DNA of 64,000 nt from Lysinibacillus sp. G4S2 (GCF_030348505.1 NZ_JAUCFJ010000002.1:4902001-4966000); one strand, 5' to 3'. Positions 45,841-55,613 are shown, counted from the first letter of the stretch. Notes: generated from the letters alone by a model not told the origin. A program made the numbers and translations.

Positions 45841-45877
45841 CACACCGTACATGCGACTTTCACCGCATACGGCGTTC
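45841..45877 (-). ncRNA. Group II intron domain V
   Basis: On the minus strand CGCCGTATGCGG, a GTGAAAGT tip, and CGCATGTACGGTG form the 34-nt-type catalytic hairpin of group II introns. It lies about 50 bp after the maturase stop, as expected. The proposed domain VI and 3' splice site follow. Confidence 0.9.
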
Positions 45878-45929
45878 CAATTAATTCAATTCATTCGATT
45901 TTTATGTAAGGAAAAGATGTAATGTGGAA

Positions 45930-47747
45930 TTAGATTGCTTCGTTCAGACATTGCTCACGCAATTCATTTACTTTTTTTAGTTGCTTTTTATCTAGATGAA
46001 GTACTTTCAAGAGTACTTTTATTTTCTCAAGGTCTTTAAGATGGGTTAGTCGATGAATTGATTCATTGACAATAATTAAATTACCGTAGGAATCATCTTG
46101 CAATAAATAATATGGAGTTTTGTGGTGACAGTGCCAGTCATCAAAGCTAAGTTCAACCCCAGTTACAGCACATTTACCATATTGCGCAATAAATCGACTA
46201 ATACGATTATCGTTATACTCAATGGAGCGTTGAGGAATGAACTGTTGCATCACAGTAATAAGCGTTTGTTTATTAATAGCTTTCAAACTATGATGAATTT
46301 TATTTCTACCTTCGGTAGTATAATTACAGATGGTTTGTGAGAAGTTTAGGTTTATTCGGCAACGTTGGGCATGAATTGGAGCGAGTGCCATTTCTTTAAT
46401 TTTATAAATCTTGCATTCGTATCTGTTATACCTTTTCAGTAAGGATTTCGTGAAGTCTTGAAGCGTCGCTTCTTTTCTAATGCCTTTTAAACGATTGTGT
46501 AACGTTCTATGAATACGATGGTTCAGCTCAGTTAAATCATCTGTAATGTGCGACGCTACGGCGTAATAGTTTTGGATACCCATGACAACCGTATTAAATC
46601 GCCAAACATTTTGAATACATTGATGTTTTTGTATTGTCTTAACCGCTTTTTTCAGTTTTATTTGTGCATTGTTTAAAGCCTTCTTCGTCATATGTGAATG
46701 CGCAACATATAGGGTACGCTTCGCTGTTTTCTTATAATGGGCTTTAATACGGAAGCCTAGAAATTCGGAAGAATTTTTCTTTAGATTCACAACTTTCGAT
46801 TTCTCATCGCTAATTTCTAGATGCAAACGTGTAGAGAGGAAATCTTTAACTGCATGGAACATTCGTATTGCTTGAGAACGTGTTCGACAAAGAATTTTAA
46901 AGTCATCTGCGTACCTCACGATATAGCAATGCTTTAAATTCGTTTTCTTTAACGCTTGATTCTTACTCATTTTGTTTTTGTAAGCTCTCTCCGTTTCATA
47001 GCTTTCCCATTGATTACTAACCCACCAATCAAGTTCATTTAATACGACGTTTGATAGGAGTGGGGATAGTATCCCACCTTGCGGTGTTCCTTTCGATGGA
47101 AAACCTTCACCTATGATTTCCGCTTTTAAAAGACGCGAAATAATCGAAAGAAGGGCTTTGTCTCGAATGCCTATTGTCCACATTTGTTTGAGCAGTTTTC
47201 CATGATTTACGTTGTCAAAGAATCCTTTTATATCAACGTCTACACAATGATATAAACACGCTCGATTTATCAATGTTTCAAAACGTGCCTTAGCATGATG
47301 TGTACTACGGTTGGGTCTGAATCCATAGCTATGCTTATAGAATCTTGCTTCACAAATTGGTTCTAATACTTGTAAAATACACTGTTGAAATAACCTATCC
47401 CAAATTGTCGGAATACCTAGCGGTCGTGTTTTCCCATTTGCCTTTGGAATAAAAACACGTCGTACTGCTTGTGGGCGATAGTGTGTAAACATCTTTTGTA
47501 TCGTTGATACAACTTTGGATACTTTTAATTGTTTAATATCTTCAATTGTTTGACCATCAAACCCAGCCGTTTTACTACCCGTATTTTTCTTGATATTACG
47601 GTACGCTAATTGAATGTTTTCACGCGATTGCATTATATCTAATAAATCATAAAAATTTTGACCATCAACACTGCGAGCATATAGCAAATCAAATTGTTTT
47701 TGCATGTCATAGTACTCGTTATGTCTCAGTTTCTTTCGTTTTAACAA
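45930..47747 (-). CDS. ltrA: Group II intron reverse transcriptase/maturase with HNH endonuclease
   Basis: A TTG at 47747 follows AAAAGGAG. The 605-aa protein has reverse-transcriptase blocks (RRVFIPKANGKTRPLGIPT near 96, GTPQGGILSPLLSN near 222, active-site VRYADDF near 282), then a maturase X domain (about 370-470). The C-terminal HNH-like endonuclease has CAVTG, WHCHHKTPY and GNLIIVNESIHRLTH. All catalytic motifs appear intact, so splicing and retrohoming are plausible. The symbol follows the LtrA family. Confidence 0.93.
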   Translation of the reverse strand: MLKRKKLRHNEYYDMQKQFDLLYARSVDGQNFYDLLDIMQSRENIQLAYRNIKKNTGSKTAGFDGQTIEDIKQLKVSKVVSTIQKMFTHYRPQAVRRVFIPKANGKTRPLGIPTIWDRLFQQCILQVLEPICEARFYKHSYGFRPNRSTHHAKARFETLINRACLYHCVDVDIKGFFDNVNHGKLLKQMWTIGIRDKALLSIISRLLKAEIIGEGFPSKGTPQGGILSPLLSNVVLNELDWWVSNQWESYETERAYKNKMSKNQALKKTNLKHCYIVRYADDFKILCRTRSQAIRMFHAVKDFLSTRLHLEISDEKSKVVNLKKNSSEFLGFRIKAHYKKTAKRTLYVAHSHMTKKALNNAQIKLKKAVKTIQKHQCIQNVWRFNTVVMGIQNYYAVASHITDDLTELNHRIHRTLHNRLKGIRKEATLQDFTKSLLKRYNRYECKIYKIKEMALAPIHAQRCRINLNFSQTICNYTTEGRNKIHHSLKAINKQTLITVMQQFIPQRSIEYNDNRISRFIAQYGKCAVTGVELSFDDWHCHHKTPYYLLQDDSYGNLIIVNESIHRLTHLKDLEKIKVLLKVLHLDKKQLKKVNELREQCLNEAI

Positions 47748-48503
47748 GTCGGTGGCTCCTTTTGGAGCTGAACCTCTATTAGTCTCACGAGAACCTTATT
47801 AATCGTTGAAGAACTGCCTTTCATGGTGAATAAATCTTGTATTAATCTAGTGGCGATCCCTCCATGTTCATTACACACTTCACCGGTACTGTGCCACCAC
47901 TTTCACTGATATAAAGAAAAGTTATATATTCGCTAATCTCACGATTATTTTCCTTTCCAACGTCTCATCGAGAGTAAGCTCTCCACGTTATCAGCTTACC
48001 ACGTTGAATATTAACTATTATGGAACAAACTTAGGTGCCTTCTATGAGCCTGTTAGCATTGCATGTGCCTGTAACACAAGATGGACTTTTATATTGTTGA
48101 TTCTTACTCATCCACAACTAACCTCACATTTAGTGATATACACATTTCTATGTATTGCCATTCTAGACCCGTACATTCAGAGGTTCGCCAGCAATATAGT
48201 TTATTAACCTATTATGTTGCATTCTCACCATATTTGTTCAACCCAAGCACCATGATTTACACCACCCCATCGGGTAGGCTTTCGTCAGCCGAACTGTTAC
48301 GGTAAATTCTCACGCCTATTAGCCGAGCTTATAACACGCTTTCCCTTACTAAATAACGTGCTATTCGACGCAGGGGGAGCCTTTCTGAGCGTTACCTCAT
48401 CATTCGGCTCCTTGATAATATCCTTCAATTTAAATCGTAAATTGCCTGACCTTTATCAAGATTGTGTTATCCACATCTCATTTGAGCCAGGAACGTGTCG
48501 CAC

Positions 48504-48525
48504 CAACAATCTGGCCCGATTGTTG
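48504..48525. repeat. 22-bp palindrome abutting the intron 5' end
   Basis: CAACAATC at 48504 mirrors GATTGTTG ending at 48525, with a GCCCGATTG core like that at 43999-44020. The first intron base is the very next nucleotide, so the intron sits immediately after a hairpin in its exon. Confidence 0.8.
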
Positions 48526-48553
48526 AAGAAGGAGAACAACGTTCTCCTATTGA

Positions 48554-48630
48554 CTATAACTTCTTATATACGTCTGCGTAAGCTACCTTCAGTTGCTCTC
48601 TTAATTGCTTGTTTTCATCTTCCCTTTGGT
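48554..48630 (-). pseudogene. TnpC-like (DUF6262) C-terminal remnant
   Basis: In one minus frame the sequence reads EDENKQLREQLKVAYADVYKK and a stop. This is the typical end of the third gene of Tn554-family transposons as I remember it. It is joined out of frame to the truncated tnpB-like gene, so most of tnpC and the end of tnpB have been deleted. Confidence 0.65.
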
Positions 48631-49667
48631 TTATCTTCAGGAAAAATTAATAATCGCACATTAGCTTCGGGAGCCATATCGTACTCATACCGTTGAATAT
48701 CTTCAAGAAATCTTTGTAAATGAGACAGCGATTTTATAATATAATGTGCAGGGTGAGCGTCACGTCTTTTTAAATTATTTTTAGCGTATTCATGTAAATG
48801 TTCGATGTACTTCTCAATATGTGCTCTTTTTAGAGGCTTTAAGTCTTTCCATGTTGTTTCCAATGAAAATATAAACTTAAAAAACCCTGGTATACATTTT
48901 AGATAACTCCGTGCTGTCCCCGTAGAAAACCTGTTTTTGTTGATCAATCGTTGCTTAAAATATTTTTTAACTTGTTCACGAACCTTTTCGTCAATCTTTG
49001 AAAAGTCGAGGAAATAAGCAGATTCGCTTTTGTTGTAATCAATACCATATCTCTTATGTAAAGTACGAACATCCCATTTGTCTTTTTTCCATTCTTCACG
49101 TTTATCGGTGAATTTGAGTAGTGCAGTATAAACAGTCCTCAAAAAAACTGCTATTGCTGTTTTAGTAGTCACGTTTCTTAATTTATTTGTTTGTGTGTAA
49201 TAAGTTTTTATTTTTTTCTCATTCAACCAAAACAAATACTCTCGTTCAGCTTTTTCAATATCCAAATCTAACAAGGAAGAGAGATTTGGATATTTTTCAT
49301 TTATGAAATCCGTTATTCTTTTTAATGGACTTTGAGCGTTATATATACTCTTGATTGTCCATAAATCATTAAACAATTGCTGATAATAAACATATTTCAC
49401 TTCTAAATTGAGTGAAGGACTATTAAATCGAAAGTAAACATTTTTATTGTTATGATTATAGTGTGCTACCAATTCTTCGAACTGCTTGATTTCACCTACA
49501 ACGTTGACACTCCATTTGTCATTAACTAAGAAATAGGGGTTGTTTACTTGTTCAATTGAAACAGAACCATCTTCATGTACTGTTTTTTCAGGATATGTTG
49601 AAAGTTCTCTTTGTAAGCCTTCATGAAAGCCTATTTCTTCTACCTGAACATCCTTGATTTGCTTCAT
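48615..49667 (-). pseudogene. Truncated TnpB-like recombinase of a Tn554-type element
   Basis: The 350-aa frame resembles the N-terminal half of Tn554 TnpB-type recombinases (about 630 aa). It has the core-binding region CLKCIPGFFKFIF-like (RSYLKCIPGFFKFIFSLETTW near 255) and the segment ending LLIFPEDKPK. It then stops, without the catalytic domain that carries the Arg-His-Arg-His-Tyr residues. The lost part coincides with a join to a TnpC-like tail. It follows the integrase pseudogene with a 13-bp gap, the tnpA-tnpB order of Tn554. Confidence 0.75.
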
Positions 49668-49680
49668 ACAGTAATTCCTT

Positions 49681-50798
49681 TCAGTTTTTTTTCTTTAGAT
49701 TAAATTCGGATTGTGCTTTATTCCACTCTTCTCGAATATCTTCATCCGAAGGATGTAGGTACAGATTCATTGTTGTTTGAATTTGAGAATGTCCTAATCG
49801 TTCTTGTACTTGCTTAATATCCTTTGTTTTCTGGTAGAAAATTGTAGCGTGTGTATGACGAAATAGGTGAGGATGTAGGTTTATCCCTGTTTTCTTTTTT
49901 AATCGCTTAAATAGAGACTCAACGTTCCAATATTCCATTGGTTTTCCCACATCTTTTCCTCTCAGTTTTACAAAAACAAAGTTTGAATCCAAGTCTAATT
50001 CATCAAGCACTTCATACAAGTAATCATCATATAAATCCATTAAGGATTGTGATACATAAATTTCACGTTCCCCTGTTTTTAACATCGCGCCGTTTTCTAA
50101 TTCCCCTCGTTCTACTAAACGAATCTGATGCCCTTTTTGATGGTCATAAACAAAATCCTCCATGAAAAGAGAGAGAGCTTCTCCAATACGCAATCCCGTT
50201 TCAAATAACAATTGAATTAAGAACTTATCTCGTATATTAGTGGTTGCTTATAATACTTGTTGTACTTGTTCTTTTGTGAGTGTTTCTACTATTTTGCGTG
50301 GTTCTTTTAATTTCAGTATGTTTCTGTTTGATGGCTTGTCATTATTAACATGATGTAAGAAACTTTTGTAACGTGAGTGTCCTCCTGTAAATACTTGCTT
50401 CATTAACTTTTCCATCATGTCATTTTGTACTTCTTCATTTCGGTAGAGGTAGTCATAGAAGTTTGCTATAACGGTAATTGTATGGTTAATTGTTTTTTCC
50501 GTTCGCATTGCTTTCTTTTGTTGAAGAGGGGTGACATTTGAACTCTGATAGGGGCTTCTTAACCACCCCACAAAGTCAACTAAATCTTCTAATCTAATAA
50601 ACTTGTAATCTTTGTTTCTTCTAAGTAGGTATAAAAATGTTTTAAGGAATAACAATATGCTTTTTGAGTATTAGGCCTTTTCCCTGTCTTATCTAAATAC
50701 TTTATATATTTCATAACTGGCATAACAGGGAATCCTTCTTGATCCAGTAATATGTATCTTTTGCTGTTATTCTCTAAGACAACCTCTTGCACCCTCAT
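49681..50798 (-). pseudogene. Tyrosine recombinase (TnpA-like) with frameshift and in-frame stop
   Basis: A single reading of about 372 codons is broken twice. From the ATG at 50798 the frame ends TSLLD at 50589. The continuation YKFIRLEDLVDFVGWL is in another frame, which implies a one-base loss near 50620. A TAA at 50248-50250 then interrupts EQVQQVL / ATTNIRDKFLIQ without changing frame. The C-terminal part keeps the catalytic Arg (TGLRIGEAL), HPHLFRHTHAT and LGHSQIQTTMNLY with Tyr. Upstream breaks should prevent a functional enzyme. It corresponds to tnpA of a Tn554-type transposon. Confidence 0.85.
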
Positions 50799-50956
50799 AG
50801 CACTTCACCCCTAAAAAATATTAACGCTCGGTCTAAAGACCTCACTACGCCTCCCGCTATGGGCTACGTCCTCCGCCTGGAATATACATACTTTTCTGAA
50901 TAATATATACATACTGAACTATATTTTCAATATCTGTATAACTAATCTAATATGTA

Positions 50957-51006
50957 TAAGAAAAGAGGATATATGCTCATATATTGAACATAATATCCTC
51001 TTCTTA
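50957..51006. terminator. Hairpin near the element edge
   Basis: AAGAGGATAT pairs with ATATCCTCTT across a 25-bp loop. It could be a weak terminator between tatC and the decayed transposon. The remaining sequence 50799-50956 shows no gene. Confidence 0.45.
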
Positions 51007-51067
51007 GTTTAGTCTATTTAATTTTTCTTCCCACTGATTTTTTTAGATTCTAACCTATTCTTTTATA

Positions 51068-51106
51068 ACAAAAAAGCTCGATGCTTCTATTTCACATCGA
51101 GCTTCC
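51068..51106 (-). terminator. tatC terminator
   Basis: On the minus strand AAGCTCGATG pairs with CATCGAGCTT followed by a T-run, directly after the tatC stop. Confidence 0.85.
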
Positions 51107-51111
51107 ACTAT

Positions 51112-51936
51112 TTATTTTTGATTCAATTCTTCTATTTGGCGTCGCTGCTGTTCAAGCGCCTCTTCAACCTGGCGTTTTTGCTCAGCTTCCTGCTCTTCCT
51201 GCAAACGTATTTCCTCTGATTTTAAGTATTTCTTGTAACCAATACGTGAAACCATAATACTAATTTCGTAGAGCGCAAACAATGGTACTGAAACCATTAA
51301 GTGTGAAGCTAGTTCAGGTGGTGCGATAATAGCGGCACACACAAATAAACCAAAGTACGAATATTTACGAATACGAATTAGTAAATCAGGATTTAATAAC
51401 CCTATACGTGAAAAGAATAAAATGACAACTGGCAATTGGAAAAGGAAACCAAAAGGTATTGTAAGTTTAAATAAAAATGAAAAATATTCATGTATTCCAA
51501 TTGTTTGCTGAATTTCCAACTCGACCGATAAATTCATCATGAACTTTATGACATAAGGGAATAATAAATAGTATGAAAAAGATAGCCCTGCGATAAACAA
51601 TAAAAATGAATACGGTATATAGCTTAAGGTTGCTTTTCGTTCTACTTCCCGTAGTCCTGGGCTTATAAACGCCCACAATTGATACATTAACACTGGCGAT
51701 GAAAGGATAAATGCAATTAAAAAAACAACTTGGAAATAAATTGCAAGTGGTGTTACTACATCAAACGCATGAAGCTCTATATTATAATTAGCTCCAGTAG
51801 ATTGAAGGTATTTAACAAGCGGCTTTGCAACAAAAAAGCCGCCAACCATAGCTAGAACAAAGAAAACGGCAACAATGAAAAGCCGTTTTCTTAATTCTTC
51901 TATATGCTCAATGACAGTTAGATCTTTTGGATTCAT
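51112..51936 (-). CDS. tatC: Sec-independent translocase subunit TatC
   Basis: The 274-aa protein has six membrane segments and conserved TatC features: HIEELRKRLF near residue 10, FVAKPLVKYL near 34, and SPGLREVERK near 91. It is the twin-arginine signal receptor of the Tat pathway. The C-terminal 40 residues are a Glu/Gln-rich cytoplasmic extension (EEQEAEQKRQVEEALEQQRR), longer than in many homologues and probably helical. It follows tatA by 17 bp, as in B. subtilis tatAy-tatCy. Confidence 0.93.
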   Translation of the reverse strand: MNPKDLTVIEHIEELRKRLFIVAVFFVLAMVGGFFVAKPLVKYLQSTGANYNIELHAFDVVTPLAIYFQVVFLIAFILSSPVLMYQLWAFISPGLREVERKATLSYIPYSFLLFIAGLSFSYYLLFPYVIKFMMNLSVELEIQQTIGIHEYFSFLFKLTIPFGFLFQLPVVILFFSRIGLLNPDLLIRIRKYSYFGLFVCAAIIAPPELASHLMVSVPLFALYEISIMVSRIGYKKYLKSEEIRLQEEQEAEQKRQVEEALEQQRRQIEELNQK

Positions 51937-51953
51937 TCCTCAAACATCCTAAC

Positions 51954-52148
51954 TTACTTATCTAGTTCTTTCTTTTTCTTGTCATCATCATCTTCGTCGG
52001 CTAAACCTTTAGTAGCATTTTTAAATTCTCGTAATGTTGAACCGAATGCTTTACCCAGCTCTGGTAACTTCTTAGGACCAAAAATTAATAACGCGACAAT
52101 TCCGATAATAATGAGGCTCATAGGACCAATACTACCCATTACAGCCAC
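51954..52148 (-). CDS. tatA: Twin-arginine translocase subunit TatA
   Basis: The 64-aa protein has one N-terminal membrane helix (about 7-24), the hinge FGPKKLPELGKAFG, an amphipathic helix STLREFKNATKGL, and an acidic then basic tail (DEDDDDKKKKELDK). This is the standard TatA layout. It oligomerises to form the translocation patch with TatC encoded next. The location between rex and tatC matches B. subtilis tatAy (ydiI). Confidence 0.93.
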   Translation of the reverse strand: MAVMGSIGPMSLIIIGIVALLIFGPKKLPELGKAFGSTLREFKNATKGLADEDDDDKKKKELDK

Positions 52149-52267
52149 CTCCTCTTTATATCCATCATTTTAACCCATATTTCGTCATTTTGCTAACTAA
52201 TTATATGTGAAAGTTTTTAGTCACTCTCTCGTTTTATTCCATACTTACATTTAACAGAAATTGTGAA

Positions 52268-52325
52268 CTATACGATCCTCCGGAGGCTTTAGGCCAACAG
52301 ATGTTTACCGCTGAAAGAAGTTAAA
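52268..52325. repeat. Short copy of intergenic repeat C
   Basis: CCTCCGGAGGCTTTAGGCC, then CAGATGTTT and GAAAGAAGTTAA, resemble the edges of the longer repeat at 55639-55828, including its GAGGCTTTAACTTCC / AAGAAGTTAA end. Confidence 0.5.
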
Positions 52326-52338
52326 TTATGTACAATTA

Positions 52339-52974
52339 TCACTCTTCCTGATTGCGAATTAAATAAATGAGCGCCTGCAATTCTACCGATAAATCAATTG
52401 TTAAGAGCTGCATTCTATCTGGAACCGTTAACCGCTCTGGCGTAAAGTTTAAAATGCCTTTTGCGTTCATTGCCGCTAATCTATCAGCCATTTTCTGTGC
52501 AGAGCGTGGTGAAACTGTTAAAATCGCAAGCTCCGCTCCATATTCTGCATACTTTTCTTCCAATAAATCAGGATGGAAAACAGGAATATTGCTTATCATC
52601 TTCCCGTCCTTTGGAGCCTTTGGATCAAAAGCCACAACGATATGAGTATTATGATTTTTTTGGAAATTATATTTTAATAAAGCACTACCTAAATTCCCTA
52701 CACCAATTAACGCTACTTTTGTCGTTTCGTGCTGATCGAGCGTTTGACTAAAAAATTTTAATAGATGCTGCACATCATAGCCATAACCCTTTTTCCCAAG
52801 AGCTCCAAAATAAGAAAAGTCACGACGAATAGTTGCAGAATCAATTTTCATCGCTTCACTCAGTTCCTTCGACGAAATGCGTTCCATGCCTTCTTGTGCA
52901 AAGTTTTGGATAAATCGATAGTAAAGAGGAAGTCTTTTTGTAGTGGCTTGTGGAATTTTTAAATCTTGTTTCAA
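52339..52974 (-). CDS. rex: Redox-sensing repressor Rex
   Basis: The 211-aa regulator has an N-terminal winged helix (about 1-80; [17 protein letters not shown] and [12 protein letters not shown]) and a C-terminal Rossmann domain with the NAD(H) loop [13 protein letters not shown] near 90. It ends with the helix that swaps in the dimer. Rex senses NADH/NAD+ and represses fermentation and respiration genes at low oxygen. The gene is in the expected place between ydiF and tatA. AGGAGGAG precedes the ATG. Confidence 0.95.
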   Translation of the reverse strand: MKQDLKIPQATTKRLPLYYRFIQNFAQEGMERISSKELSEAMKIDSATIRRDFSYFGALGKKGYGYDVQHLLKFFSQTLDQHETTKVALIGVGNLGSALLKYNFQKNHNTHIVVAFDPKAPKDGKMISNIPVFHPDLLEEKYAEYGAELAILTVSPRSAQKMADRLAAMNAKGILNFTPERLTVPDRMQLLTIDLSVELQALIYLIRNQEE

Positions 52975-53221
52975 ACTTTCTCCTCCTCAAATGTCTCAGT
53001 TTGAATGTACTTAGCTACTAATTTTAATACATGTATCATTAACTATATACAAAAACTTTTAATATCCACTAGAGTATTTCCCTTTAGTTAATGGCGCTTT
53101 TTACGCCACTAACTAAAGGGAAATCGTTTCAATCTTACATGACAGCTTGGAATAAGTAAAGCACCGACATTGCAAGCGAATCTCTCATCCATTACACTAA
53201 GGAAGAATTGAGGTGTCCAGA

Positions 53222-55165
53222 ATGATTGTTTTACAGGTCAATCAACTATATAAATCCTTCCTTGTAGATGAAATTTTAAGTGGCGTAAAATTAGAGGTTC
53301 AACATCGTGATCGCGTTGCATTAGTAGGACGTAACGGTGCTGGCAAGTCCACTTTACTTAAAATAATTGCTGGTCAAATGTCATATGACTCTGGTGATAT
53401 TATAATCCCTAAAGGTGTACAAATTGGATATTTAGAACAGCATGCTGGATTAAATTCAACATTGTCGATTTGGGATGAAATGATGACAATTTTTGAGCCG
53501 CTTATTGCACAAGAACAAGCACTCCGATCATTAGAACAACAAATGGCCGACCCTACTGTTTATGAAAATCCGACTTTATATGCAAAAATAATGTCTGAAT
53601 ACGATCATTTACAGCATAATTTCAAGGATGCGGGTGGCTATCAATACGAATCTGATACACGCTCCGTGCTTCATGGCATGCAGTTTTATCCTGATGATTA
53701 CCAAAAGCCAATTAGCTCACTATCAGGTGGACAACGAACTCGGTTAGCACTTGCTAAGCTTCTTTTAAGTAAACCTGACCTATTAATACTCGATGAGCCT
53801 ACTAACCATTTAGATATTGAAACCCTTTCCTGGTTAGAATCATATTTAAAAGGATATGAAGGGGCTATTTTAATTGTTTCCCACGACCGATACTTCTTAG
53901 ACCAAGTTGTTTCCATTGTCTACGAAGTTTCACGTCATCGCGTCACAAAATATACAGGAAATTATAGTGCCTATTTAGATGAAAAAGCGAAAAATTATGA
54001 GCGTGATTTGAAGTTATTTGAACGCCAGCAAGATGAGAAAGCCAAGCTCGAGGAATTTATCCAAAAAAATATTGCTCGTGCTTCTACTACTAAAATGGCA
54101 CAAAGTCGTCGTAAAATGCTTGAACGAACAGAGTGGATGGAATCACCTGATGGCGATGAAAAGTCCGCAAGCTTCGGTTTTACAATTGAACGCCAAAGTG
54201 GTAACGATGTATTATCTATTGATGACTTAGCTATAGGTTATGGAGATAAGAAAATATCAAGCGGCATTACATTACGTACTTTCCGAGAGGACCGCATTGC
54301 ACTAGTTGGACCAAATGGTGTTGGTAAATCAACTTTATTAAAAACCATCGTCAAAGATTTACTACCACTCTCTGGAGAGATTCGCTATGGTACAAATGTT
54401 CAAGTTGGTTATTATGATCAAGAGCAGGCAAAACTATCGAGCAACAAAAGTGTACTAAAAGAGCTATGGGACGAATGGCCTTTAATGAATGAAAAAGATA
54501 TTCGCACAGTGCTAGGCCGTTTCTTATTCAGTGGAGAAGATGTGGATAAAATCGTATCATCTTTATCTGGTGGTGAAAAGGCAAGACTTGCATTAGCTAA
54601 GCTGATGATGCAAAAGGCAAATTTCTTAATTCTCGATGAGCCTACCAACCACCTAGACTTAGATAGTAAAGAGATACTGGAAAACGCGCTTATTGATTAT
54701 CCTGGAACACTTTTATTTGTGTCGCATGACCGATATTTCATCAATCGAATTACTACTAAAGTGATTGAGTTGTCTGGCGATGGTTCCTTTGAATACTTGG
54801 GTGACTATGATTATTACCTTGAGAAGAAACAGGAGCTTTTAGAAATTGCACAAATGAAAGCTGCGGCTCAGCCGAAAGTACAAGCTGAGGTACCTGAGAA
54901 ATCCTCTACCTCTAAAATTGATAAAGAGGCTAAAAAACGGGAGCGCCAAATTAGACGCACACTTGAAGAACTAGAGGGGAAAATGCAGCAAGTAACTATT
55001 GAAATAGCTCGTTTAGAAGAAGCTCTTTGCAATCCCGAGATTTTCACAGACCACGAAAAAATTACACAGCTTCAAGATGAATTATCAACTGTTAAGGAAC
55101 AGCATGAGTTATTCGAAATGGAATGGCTTGAGCTAAGTGAGGAACTTGAAAATATTATTTTATAA
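53222..55165 (+). CDS. ydiF: ABC-F family ATPase (YdiF)
   Basis: The 647-aa protein has two ABC domains, with Walker A GRNGAGKST (near 37) and GPNGVGKST (near 362). Signatures are LSGGQRTRLA and LSGGEKARLA, Walker B motifs LILDEPTNHLD, and between them the basic linker ARASTTKMAQSRRKMLER typical of ABC-F translation factors. There are no membrane segments. The C-terminal 110 residues form a charged coiled coil. The ATG at 53222 is chosen for its GAGGTG; a GTG three codons upstream overlaps that site. It is the B. subtilis YdiF equivalent and acts on ribosomes. Confidence 0.92.
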   Translation: MIVLQVNQLYKSFLVDEILSGVKLEVQHRDRVALVGRNGAGKSTLLKIIAGQMSYDSGDIIIPKGVQIGYLEQHAGLNSTLSIWDEMMTIFEPLIAQEQALRSLEQQMADPTVYENPTLYAKIMSEYDHLQHNFKDAGGYQYESDTRSVLHGMQFYPDDYQKPISSLSGGQRTRLALAKLLLSKPDLLILDEPTNHLDIETLSWLESYLKGYEGAILIVSHDRYFLDQVVSIVYEVSRHRVTKYTGNYSAYLDEKAKNYERDLKLFERQQDEKAKLEEFIQKNIARASTTKMAQSRRKMLERTEWMESPDGDEKSASFGFTIERQSGNDVLSIDDLAIGYGDKKISSGITLRTFREDRIALVGPNGVGKSTLLKTIVKDLLPLSGEIRYGTNVQVGYYDQEQAKLSSNKSVLKELWDEWPLMNEKDIRTVLGRFLFSGEDVDKIVSSLSGGEKARLALAKLMMQKANFLILDEPTNHLDLDSKEILENALIDYPGTLLFVSHDRYFINRITTKVIELSGDGSFEYLGDYDYYLEKKQELLEIAQMKAAAQPKVQAEVPEKSSTSKIDKEAKKRERQIRRTLEELEGKMQQVTIEIARLEEALCNPEIFTDHEKITQLQDELSTVKEQHELFEMEWLELSEELENIIL

Positions 55166-55210
55166 CATCCCCCATCCAACTTCTTTGCTTTGGAGGGGTA
55201 AAACTTGTAA

Positions 55211-55238
55211 GCCATGTGACTTGTCACATGGCTTTTTC
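55211..55238 (+). terminator. ydiF terminator
   Basis: GCCATGTGAC pairs with GTCACATGGC, followed by TTTTT. Confidence 0.9.
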
Positions 55239-55306
55239 CTTTACTCGCCTCGTTTTTTCATATATATTGGTCAAGTGCTATTTTTCGACAAAAAATGCCC
55301 ACAACT

Positions 55307-55559
55307 TTATACACACAATAAATCTAGTAATATCAACATATCAACAGACTTTTCCACATTGTCCACAACCCAAAATTATTTTATCCACATATTTTTGTGT
55401 AGAACAAGCTACTATATATTGAATAATCACAAGTTATGCACAAGTTATCAACATTTTGTGCATAAGTACGGATGTTCGCTGTTTTATTTTTCACCTTACC
55501 TGTGGATAATTTTCTGAAAAATTTGTCAACTGAACTCTTTATATTCGTTCTTATCGACA
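55307..55559. promoter_or_regulatory. DnaA-box cluster between ydiF and tsaD
   Basis: Five 9-mers match TTATNCACA exactly: TTATACACA at 55307, TTATCCACA at 55381, TTATGCACA at 55434, and on the minus strand TTATGCACA at 55457-55465 and TTATCCACA at 55501-55509. Near matches lie at 55350 (TTTTCCACA), 55359 (TTGTCCACA), 55445 (TTATCAACA) and 55551 (TTATCGACA). The surrounding sequence is very AT-rich and has no gene. B. subtilis has a DnaA-binding cluster near gcp/tsaD, so this is probably a conserved replication-control site. Confidence 0.85.
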
Positions 55560-55575
55560 ATTTTTTCGCAAAACA

Positions 55576-55613
55576 AAAAGAGGTATTTTAGAATCAACTC
55601 TAAAACACCTCTC
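55576..55613 (-). terminator. Terminator downstream of tsaD
   Basis: On the minus strand GAGGTGTTTTAGA pairs with TCTAAAATACCTC, followed by TTTTTG. It lies about 210 bp after the tsaD stop, beyond repeat C. Confidence 0.75.

Larger units (their letters stand above)
45796..48503 (-). mobile_element. Group II intron, full length
   Basis: The minus strand starts GTGCGACACG at 48503 (consensus GTGYG) and runs through about 755 nt of structured RNA, a maturase ORF, domain V and domain VI. It ends near ...CCTATCAC at 45796; the 3' end is an estimate within a few bases. The length of about 2.7 kb suits an intron with a 605-aa protein. Short frames between 48003 and 48696 are intron RNA. Confidence 0.85.

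Noticed and set aside
48003-48696. Three plus-strand ORFs
   Set aside because: They overlap the structured 5' part of the group II intron and the recombinase pseudogene.
45930-50798. Prophage or intact integrative element
   Set aside because: Only a decayed Tn554-like recombinase set and an intron are present; there are no structural, replication or transfer genes.
52200-52262. Rex operator upstream of tatA
   Set aside because: Only a half site like TTGTGAA is seen; the inverted second half is missing.
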